NCBI GenBank assembly: GCA_019637095.1
Contig: JAHBWG010000042.1
Location: 1 to 64,000, forward strand
Source of the DNA: Sandaracinaceae bacterium
Lineage (GTDB): Bacteria; Myxococcota_A; Polyangia; Polyangiales; Sandaracinaceae
Length of the DNA stretch: 64,000 bases
Direction: 5' to 3'
The position numbers and the translations under genes are program-made. The notes beneath the pieces are model-generated. The model did not search any database. It was not told the origin of the DNA and saw only the letters and a list, made by a program, of their open reading frames with translations. Numbering within the stretch: position 1 is the stretch's first letter; each line of letters starts with the position of its first letter. This document shows, piece after piece, positions 58,280 through 64,000 of the stretch.

Positions 58280-59629
58280 GTGAGGGAGCTGCTCCCCGTC
58301 ACGATGGTGCTCGCCGTCGCGGTGTTCGTCTTCTACGTCGCGCAGCGCGGCCTCGAGCGACGGCGCGAGGTCCCGGTGCTCGGGCTCGTGCTCTTCCTGC
58401 ACGTCGCCGGCGCGTTCGCGCAGGTCCTGATCACCGAGGGGTACTACGGCGGCGGCGACGCCCTCTTCTACCACCGGCAGGCGCAGGTGCTCGGCTACCA
58501 CGTCACGGCCGATGCGGCGCGCTACTTTCCCGAGATCCTCAGGCTCGTCGTGCAGCTCGAGGCGCGCCTTCCCGTGTACGTCATCGGCGCGGGCGGCCCG
58601 ACGGGGACCATGCAAGGGCTGACGACCCTCCTGTCGATACCGCTGCAGAGCTCGGTGTACGCCATCAGCGTCGCGTACTCGCTCGCCGCGTTCGTCGGTT
58701 TTCGTGCGCTGTATCAGGTGTTTCGCGAGCGGTTCGAGGCGAAGCACCACCCGTTCATCCTCCTGGCGGTGGCGGGGTTGCCGTCGGTGGTGTTCTGGAC
58801 CTCGGGGATCCTGAAGGAGGCGGTCGCGATGGCCTTCCTCGGGTGGATGGTGCTCGGGGCCCACAGACTCTCCCAGGGGCGCTGGGTTGCGGGCGGCGGG
58901 ATGGCGCTCGTGGGGATCTTCGGCGCGTCGCTCGTGAAGGGCTACATCGTCCTGGTCTTCCTCTTGGCCGGCGCGGTGCTCATCTACTGGCACCGGGCGG
59001 TCCGCCCCGATGGCACGCTCCGGGGCAGGCCCGTGTACTTCGTCGGGCTCGCGGTCATCGCGGTCGTGGCGGTGATCGGGTTCGGTCGAATCTTCCCCCG
59101 CTATTCGTTCGCGGAGGCGATCGAGGAGACTCACCACCTGCAGGTCGTGGGGATCCGCGCTTCCGGCGGCTCGAACTACGAGCTCGGCCGAGCCGAACAG
59201 ACGCTCTTGTCTCAGGCAGCGCTCGCCCCGTTCGCGCTCGTGACCGTGCTGTTCCGCCCGCTACCGTTCGAGGCGCCCGGCGCCACCGGCGCGGTGAACT
59301 CCGCCGAGACGCTCGCCGTGACCCTGCTGGTCGCCTGGGTCCTCTATCGACAGAAGTGGCGGGATCTCCTCGCCATGGTGCGCGGCTCGCCCTTCCTCAT
59401 GGCGTCGGTGGTGTTCATCCTGCTCGGGGGCGTGGGCATCGGCCTCGCGACCACCAACCTCGGGACGCTCTCGCGCTACCGCGTCCCTCTGATGCCGTTC
59501 ATCATGGGCACGCTCGTGGTGCTCTACCGAGTCCGGCCGGTCCCTCTCCCGAGCCCGCGTGGGGCCGCTCACCCGGCGCGGCGGCCCGTCAGAGGATCGG
59601 CGCCCAGCGCTCCTCTAGATACTCGGTGA
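58280..59629 (+). CDS. Polytopic membrane protein of the polysaccharide locus
   Basis: 449 residues from the GTG at 58280. Eight to ten membrane helices; a conserved-looking 'PSVVFWTSGILKEAVAMAF' motif near residue 170 is typical of membrane proteins in polysaccharide clusters of the EpsG/Wzy-like type. It is probably a polymerase or transporter, but not a certain one. Its last 41 bases overlap the next gene on the other strand. Confidence 0.65.
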   Translation: MRELLPVTMVLAVAVFVFYVAQRGLERRREVPVLGLVLFLHVAGAFAQVLITEGYYGGGDALFYHRQAQVLGYHVTADAARYFPEILRLVVQLEARLPVYVIGAGGPTGTMQGLTTLLSIPLQSSVYAISVAYSLAAFVGFRALYQVFRERFEAKHHPFILLAVAGLPSVVFWTSGILKEAVAMAFLGWMVLGAHRLSQGRWVAGGGMALVGIFGASLVKGYIVLVFLLAGAVLIYWHRAVRPDGTLRGRPVYFVGLAVIAVVAVIGFGRIFPRYSFAEAIEETHHLQVVGIRASGGSNYELGRAEQTLLSQAALAPFALVTVLFRPLPFEAPGATGAVNSAETLAVTLLVAWVLYRQKWRDLLAMVRGSPFLMASVVFILLGGVGIGLATTNLGTLSRYRVPLMPFIMGTLVVLYRVRPVPLPSPRGAAHPARRPVRGSAPSAPLDTR

Positions 59630-60542
59630 CGGCGCTTCGCTCGGCCTCGGTCAGCGCCGCGTCCCAAACGATCAGCTCTGCCACGTCGCCGCTGAGCACG
59701 TTCGCGGTGAGCGTCCCCGCCGGGTTCCCGCCGATCCCCAGCGCGCGCGCGGTGCTCCCGTCGAGCGGCGTCGGCACGGTCCCCGCCAGCGCGCCGTCGA
59801 TCACGAGGTCGACCGAAGGGCCGTGATCGAAGATCGCGAACACGTGCGCCCGGTCGTCGTCGGGCGCGGCCGGCGTCGTGCCGCGACCCGCGACGCCGAG
59901 GCGCAGGGTCGGCGGCGTGGTCACTTGGCGGAAGAGAATCACGTGCGCCGCGCGGTCGTTCGAGTGCAACAGCACGACCTGCCGTCCATCGCGCTCCAGG
60001 CGGGCGACGAGGAACACGGTCGAGCCGTCGCCCCACCGGATGGGGTCCGCGATGAAGTGGCCGCTCGCGTCGAAGCGCACGACGCGCCGCCCGCTGGCCT
60101 CGACCACGGTCGGCGGCGTGCGCGCGGCGGCGACCCCGACGCCACGCCCGCTCCGGTCGGGCCAGCTCGCCGCCGGTCCGAGCGCGAGATCGTCGGCGCG
60201 CACCCAGAGGACGAGCCCGGGGATGCTCGCGGGATCGAAGCCGCCGCCCGCGTCGGAGCCGGCGTCGGAGCCGGCGTCGGAGCCGCCGTCTGCTCCGGCG
60301 TCGGCCCCCGCGTCCGCTCCGGCGTCGGCCCCCGCGTCGAGCTCGCCGGCGTCCGGCTGGCCCGCGTCGGGGCGGGTGACGCAGCGCCCGTCGACGCACG
60401 ACTGGCCCGACGGGCAATCCCCCTCGCTCGCGCAGGAGGCGGCGGTCCCGCTGCGATCAAGGATGCAGCTCGGACCGAGGGTGACGAGCGCGAGGATCGC
60501 CACGGCGTGTCGCGACCACGACGGCCGGCCCCACGTACGCAT
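59589..60542 (-). CDS. LamG-like surface lipoprotein with Asp-Ala-Gly linker
   Basis: 317 residues. A signal peptide with a cysteine near residue 26 is followed by a small cysteine-rich motif ('CASEGDCPSGQSCVDGRC'), a ~45-residue Asp-Ala-Gly repeat linker, and a concanavalin/LamG-like domain ('IPGLVLWVRADDLAL', 'VAELIVWDAALTEAER'). Such proteins are common on myxobacterial cell surfaces; the ligand is unknown. It converges with and overlaps the membrane protein gene. Confidence 0.8.
   Translation of the reverse strand: MRTWGRPSWSRHAVAILALVTLGPSCILDRSGTAASCASEGDCPSGQSCVDGRCVTRPDAGQPDAGELDAGADAGADAGADAGADGGSDAGSDAGSDAGGGFDPASIPGLVLWVRADDLALGPAASWPDRSGRGVGVAAARTPPTVVEASGRRVVRFDASGHFIADPIRWGDGSTVFLVARLERDGRQVVLLHSNDRAAHVILFRQVTTPPTLRLGVAGRGTTPAAPDDDRAHVFAIFDHGPSVDLVIDGALAGTVPTPLDGSTARALGIGGNPAGTLTANVLSGDVAELIVWDAALTEAERSAVTEYLEERWAPIL
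60250..60366 (-). repeat. 12-bp repeats encoding Asp-Ala-Gly units
   Basis: Short, near-identical units such as GCGTCGGAGCCG (three exact copies from 60250 to 60285) and their variants encode the Asp-Ala-Gly/Gly-Ser linker of the LamG-like lipoprotein. Repeat number is likely to vary between strains. Confidence 0.75.
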
Positions 60543-60601
60543 GGCGCGCAGTCTACACCGGATTGGATTCTGCGACGCGCTACGCTCGGGGGGTGTACGG
60601 C

Positions 60602-61474
60602 ATGGTCTTCGCCGCCGGGCTCGGCACCCGCCTCCGACCGCTCACCGACGTCCTGCCCAAGCCCGCGATCCCACTCCTGTCGCGCTCGCTCGCGTCGTAC
60701 GCACTCGAGCGGCTCGTCGCCGCTGGCGTGCGCCGCTGCGCGGTCAACACCCACCACCTCGCGCCCGCCGTCGAGCGCGCCATCGCGGCGGACGCGCCGC
60801 CGGGGCTCGAGATCGTCACGAGCCACGAGCCGGAGCTGCTCGGCACCGGCGGCGGTCTGCGGCGGGCGCTCGAGCGCGTCGGTCCGACCGACGAGCCCAT
60901 CCTCGTGATGAACGGCGACATCCTGTTCTGGCCCGACCTCGAGGGCGCGCTCGCCCACCACCGCGCGATCGGCGCGCTCGCGACGATGGTGCTCCGGCGC
61001 GACCCGCGCGCGCACCGGTTCGGCGCGATCGAGGCGGACGCGACGGGGCGCGTGCGCCGCATCCTCGGCGAGCCGGCCGACGTGCGCGCCTCGCTGGCGA
61101 CGCGGATGTTCACCGGCGTGCACGTGCTCTCGCCAGAGGTCGTGGCGGCGCTCCCCGAGCGCGGGTGCGTGATCCGGCTCGGTTACCAGCGCTGGTTGGC
61201 GCAGGGGCGGGTGATCGGGGGCTTCGACGACCCGGCGCCCTGGCGCGATCTGGGGACGCCGGCCGAGTATCTGCGCGCCCACCTCGACCTCCTGGACGGG
61301 ACCTTCGCGTGGCCCGGCCTGACGCCGCCGGGTGGCGACGTCTTCCTCGGCGCGGGAGCGCGCGTCGATCCGGGCGTGACCCTCGCCCGCGCCGTCGTCT
61401 GGCCCGAGACCCACGTGACCGAGAGCGCGCACGATGCCATCCTCGCCCCCCATGCCCGCGTCGACGTCCGCTGA
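60602..61474 (+). CDS. Sugar-1-phosphate nucleotidyltransferase
   Basis: 290 residues from the ATG at 60602 (G-rich ribosome site seven bases upstream; a GTG at 60593 is possible). The N-terminus '[20 protein letters not shown]' is the nucleotide-binding signature, with 'LVMNGDILF' carrying the metal aspartate and a short hexapeptide coil near the C-terminus. It activates a sugar phosphate as NDP-sugar; glucose, mannose or MurNAc-1-phosphate are all possible. Confidence 0.88.
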   Translation: MVFAAGLGTRLRPLTDVLPKPAIPLLSRSLASYALERLVAAGVRRCAVNTHHLAPAVERAIAADAPPGLEIVTSHEPELLGTGGGLRRALERVGPTDEPILVMNGDILFWPDLEGALAHHRAIGALATMVLRRDPRAHRFGAIEADATGRVRRILGEPADVRASLATRMFTGVHVLSPEVVAALPERGCVIRLGYQRWLAQGRVIGGFDDPAPWRDLGTPAEYLRAHLDLLDGTFAWPGLTPPGGDVFLGAGARVDPGVTLARAVVWPETHVTESAHDAILAPHARVDVR

Positions 61475-62732
61475 GACTCGCATCCTCGTCGTCGGCGCCG
61501 GCGTCAGCGGCCTCGGGCTCGCGGACTGGCTCGGCTCGGACGACTACCTGATCCTCGAGGCGGACGACGAGGTCGGCGGCTACTGCAAGACCGTCTCGCG
61601 AGACGGCTTCGTCTGGGATTACTCGGGGCACTTCTTCCACTTTCGGCACCCCGAGATCGAGCGCTACCTCGTCGCGCGGATGAAGGGGCAGCGCGTCCTC
61701 GAGGTCGACAAGGAGGCGCGCATCCACTGGAAGGGCGCGCTCATCGACTTCCCGTTCCAGAAGAACATCCACCAGCTCCCGAAAGAAGATTTGCTCGATG
61801 CGATGCACGATCTCTACTTCCGGGAGGCGCGCGAGCCCGAGAACTTCCGCGAGATGCTCTACTGCCGGTTCGGCCGCTCGATCGCGGAGATGTTCCTCGT
61901 CCCGTACAACGAGAAGCTCTATGCGACGGACCTCGCCACGCTCGACGTGGACGCGATGGGGCGCTTCTTCCCGCACGCCGACATCGACGAGGTCGTGCGG
62001 AACTTCCGCGCCGCCGACAACCGCTCGTACAACAGCAAGTTCACTTACCCGGAGGGCGGCGCGATCCAGTACGTGCACGCGCTGCTCGAGGGCGTCGACT
62101 CGCGGCGGATCCACCTCCGCGAGGCGCTCGTGCGGATCGACCTCGACGGCCGCGTCGCACATACCAGCGAGGGTCGCGCGATCCGCTACGAGCACCTCGT
62201 GAGCAGCGCGCCGCTCCCGCGTCTGCTCGAGATGAGCGGGCTCCCGCACGACGCGAGCGTGTTCACCTGGAACAAGGTCCTCGTCTTCAACCTCGGGTTC
62301 GACCGCAAGGGCCCGCGGGGCATCCACTGGATCTACTACCCGCAGCGCGAGCTCGCCTTCTACCGCGTGGGCTTCTACGACAACATCTTCGGGACCGAGC
62401 GGATGAGCTGCTACGTCGAGATCGGCCTGCCACCGGACGCCGAGGTGGACGTCGAATCCTCTCGGGCGCGCGTGCTCGAGGACCTCGCGCGCGCGGGGCT
62501 CCTCGACGGCCACGAGCTGGTCGCGTGGCACTCGGTGGTGCTCGACCCCGCCTACGTCCACATCACCCGGCGGAGCATCGACGAGGTCGCGCGGGTGCGC
62601 GCGGTGCTCGAGGGTCACGGGGTCCACTCGATCGGTCGGTACGGCGGCTGGACCTACTGCTCCATCGAGGACAACTTGGTCGAGGCGCGGGCGCTCGCCG
62701 AGCGCTTGGCGGGCCGCGCCGAGCGTGCGTGA
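61434..62732 (+). CDS. FAD-dependent UDP-galactopyranose mutase-like / amine-oxidase-fold enzyme
   Basis: 432 residues. The dinucleotide-binding motif '[17 protein letters not shown]', the '[10 protein letters not shown]' segment and '[15 protein letters not shown]' fit flavoproteins found in polysaccharide loci that resemble UDP-galactopyranose mutase or protoporphyrinogen oxidase. The reaction is uncertain. The start overlaps the nucleotidyltransferase gene by 41 bases; ATG at 61452 is an alternative. Confidence 0.75.
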   Translation: MPSSPPMPASTSAETRILVVGAGVSGLGLADWLGSDDYLILEADDEVGGYCKTVSRDGFVWDYSGHFFHFRHPEIERYLVARMKGQRVLEVDKEARIHWKGALIDFPFQKNIHQLPKEDLLDAMHDLYFREAREPENFREMLYCRFGRSIAEMFLVPYNEKLYATDLATLDVDAMGRFFPHADIDEVVRNFRAADNRSYNSKFTYPEGGAIQYVHALLEGVDSRRIHLREALVRIDLDGRVAHTSEGRAIRYEHLVSSAPLPRLLEMSGLPHDASVFTWNKVLVFNLGFDRKGPRGIHWIYYPQRELAFYRVGFYDNIFGTERMSCYVEIGLPPDAEVDVESSRARVLEDLARAGLLDGHELVAWHSVVLDPAYVHITRRSIDEVARVRAVLEGHGVHSIGRYGGWTYCSIEDNLVEARALAERLAGRAERA

Positions 62733-62864
62733 ACGCCGGGTCGGGGCTCGACACACGGCCGGGATCGTTGCATCTAGGGATGACTCGCGCGGTGGGCGGG
62801 CGGGCCGGTCGGAGGGCTCGCGCGCTTTGCCCCCTCGGGCGCCGCGCACGCTTGGGAGAACGCA

Positions 62865-64000
62865 ATGGCTCGTGGACGGATGAATCTCGGGGCCCTCTCG
62901 GGCCTCGCGGGGGTGTGGCTCGTGGCGGCGATCGGCTGTGACGCGGGACCGCGTCCGCCGGGCACGCGGGACGCAGGGCCCGTGGGCGCGGACGCCGCGA
63001 CGTCCTTCACCTGCGTACCGGGGGCGGGCGGGTTTCGTTGCGAGGGCAACGAGGCGATCGAGTGCCGCCCGGACGGGACCGACGGAACGCGGACGAACTG
63101 CGTGACGAGCGGGCAGGTCTGCGCCGACCGGATCGGGTGCACGACCTGCGTACCCAATCGCTTCCGCTGCAACGGCAACACGGTCGAGCTGTGCAACGGC
63201 GACGGGACCGCGTGGACGACCCACGCCGCCTGCGACGCCTCGCTCGGCCAGATGTGCAACGCGGTGATCGGCGGCTGTACGAGCCCGTGCGACGACGCGG
63301 CCGCCACGAACTCGTACATCGGCTGCGAGTACTTTCCGGTCACCACGCTGAACAGCGAGCTCGCGCCGGAGTTCGTCCCGGCCGTGGTCGTGTCGAACCC
63401 GCAGACCGAGCCGGCGATGGTGACGGTCACCGGCCCGGCCGGCTTCAGCCAGTCGCGCACGCTCGCGGCCGGCGCGGTCGAGACGATCGAGCTGCCCTGG
63501 GTGGCGGCGCTCAAGGGCACCCCGGGCGCCGAGGCCTCGGCGCTCGTCAGCGGTGGCGCCTACCACCTGCGCTCGACGCTGCCGGTGACGGTCTACCAGT
63601 TCAACCCGCTCGAGTACCGCATCCCCCGCGACTGCGCGCACGAGACGCGCCTCGATCCGGGCTTCGGCGACAGCCAGTGCTTCTCGCACTCGAACGACGC
63701 CTCGCTCCTGCTCCCCGCGCACGTCATGACGGGCAACTACATCGCGGTCTCGCGCCCGACGATGTACACGCGCATCACGCAGCCCGGGCTGTTCGGGCCG
63801 ATGACCTCGGAGGTCGGTCACCCGGGCTTCGTCACGATCGTCGGCGTCTCGGCGACTCCGGTCACCGTCAACGTGCAGTACCGCGGCCGCGTGGTCGCCG
63901 GCACCGGCGTGACGGCGGCGGGCCCGGGGCAGACCGGCTCCTTCACCCTCAACCAGGGCGACGTCCTGCAGCTCGTCGGCGGGCGCCCCACCTCGTGCAC
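62865..64000 (+). CDS. IgGFc-binding-like lipoprotein (partial, C-terminus off window)
   Basis: 378 residues are visible. GGGAG precedes the ATG. A signal peptide with lipobox 'AAIGC' is followed by a cysteine-rich region ('CVPGAGGFRCEGNEAIEC', 'CVPNRFRCNGNTVELC') and then a beta-rich domain ('NSYIGCEYFPVTTLNSEL', 'PAVVVSNPQTEPAMVTVTG') matching the N-terminal IgGFc-binding family. Myxobacteria carry many such surface proteins of unknown ligand. The 132-base gap before it holds no clear promoter. Confidence 0.78.
   Translation, partial: MARGRMNLGALSGLAGVWLVAAIGCDAGPRPPGTRDAGPVGADAATSFTCVPGAGGFRCEGNEAIECRPDGTDGTRTNCVTSGQVCADRIGCTTCVPNRFRCNGNTVELCNGDGTAWTTHAACDASLGQMCNAVIGGCTSPCDDAAATNSYIGCEYFPVTTLNSELAPEFVPAVVVSNPQTEPAMVTVTGPAGFSQSRTLAAGAVETIELPWVAALKGTPGAEASALVSGGAYHLRSTLPVTVYQFNPLEYRIPRDCAHETRLDPGFGDSQCFSHSNDASLLLPAHVMTGNYIAVSRPTMYTRITQPGLFGPMTSEVGHPGFVTIVGVSATPVTVNVQYRGRVVAGTGVTAAGPGQTGSFTLNQGDVLQLVGGRPTSC

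Overview
The window is about 70% G+C, tightly packed, and rich in ECF sigma factors, NtrC-type activators, TPR/HEAT proteins, lipoproteins with Asp-Ala-Gly-rich tails, and AgmX/PglI-type C-terminal domains. This points to a myxobacterium (Myxococcota, plausibly Sandaracinaceae/Polyangiales). Species cannot be fixed from sequence alone. I call 49 protein genes. No tRNA, rRNA, CRISPR array, transposase or prophage was seen, and no gap between genes exceeds 300 bases.

Layout. 1-8949: a response regulator fragment, trmB, an eight-heme c-type cytochrome, a zinc-ribbon/AAA/TPR protein, a polysaccharide deacetylase, and an ECF sigma factor with a zinc-finger/FecR/AgmX-domain partner. 9114-14585: a four-gene GldA/GldF/GldG/DUF4340-type ABC exporter operon. 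14740-23731: a lipoprotein and HEAT protein, a group 2 sigma-70 factor, a PBP4-type carboxypeptidase, an HD phosphohydrolase and two small envelope proteins. 23765-28420: two NtrC-family activators, a single-domain response regulator behind a good sigma-54 promoter, an array of perfect hairpins between convergent genes, and aspartate kinase translationally coupled to one of the activators. 28468-31202: a STAS-like protein and a second ECF sigma/anti-sigma pair.

31432-42319: a seven-gene operon with overlapping or nearly touching genes behind a clear sigma-70-type promoter. It encodes signal-peptide, TPR, lipoprotein-TPR, TolQ/ExbB-like and TonB/AgmX-like proteins. The order resembles the Glt (gliding) / Nfs (spore coat) trans-envelope machineries of Myxococcus. 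42549-45202: behind its own strong promoter, a small periplasmic protein, an outer-membrane beta-barrel and a short polysaccharide export lipoprotein. 45224-58085 (minus strand): a nine-gene polysaccharide operon with a nucleotide-sugar dehydrogenase, epimerase, two aminotransferases, a 4,6-dehydratase, a ligase/polymerase with TPRs, a BY-kinase/chain-length protein, and a WbpB-WbpD-WbpE set for a diacetamido-uronic acid. 58280-62732: a polytopic membrane protein, a LamG-like lipoprotein, a nucleotidyltransferase and an FAD-dependent mutase-like enzyme. The window ends inside an IgGFc-binding-like lipoprotein.

How it fits together. The second half looks like one physical module for making, polymerising and exporting an acidic amino-sugar polysaccharide, placed next to a trans-periplasmic machine of the Glt/Nfs type. 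In Myxococcus the Nfs machine acts on surface polysaccharide made by a separate exo locus. The adjacency here suggests a dedicated secretion or surface-movement assembly. No glycosyltransferase, initiating phosphosugar transferase or Wzx flippase is visible, so part of the pathway must lie elsewhere.
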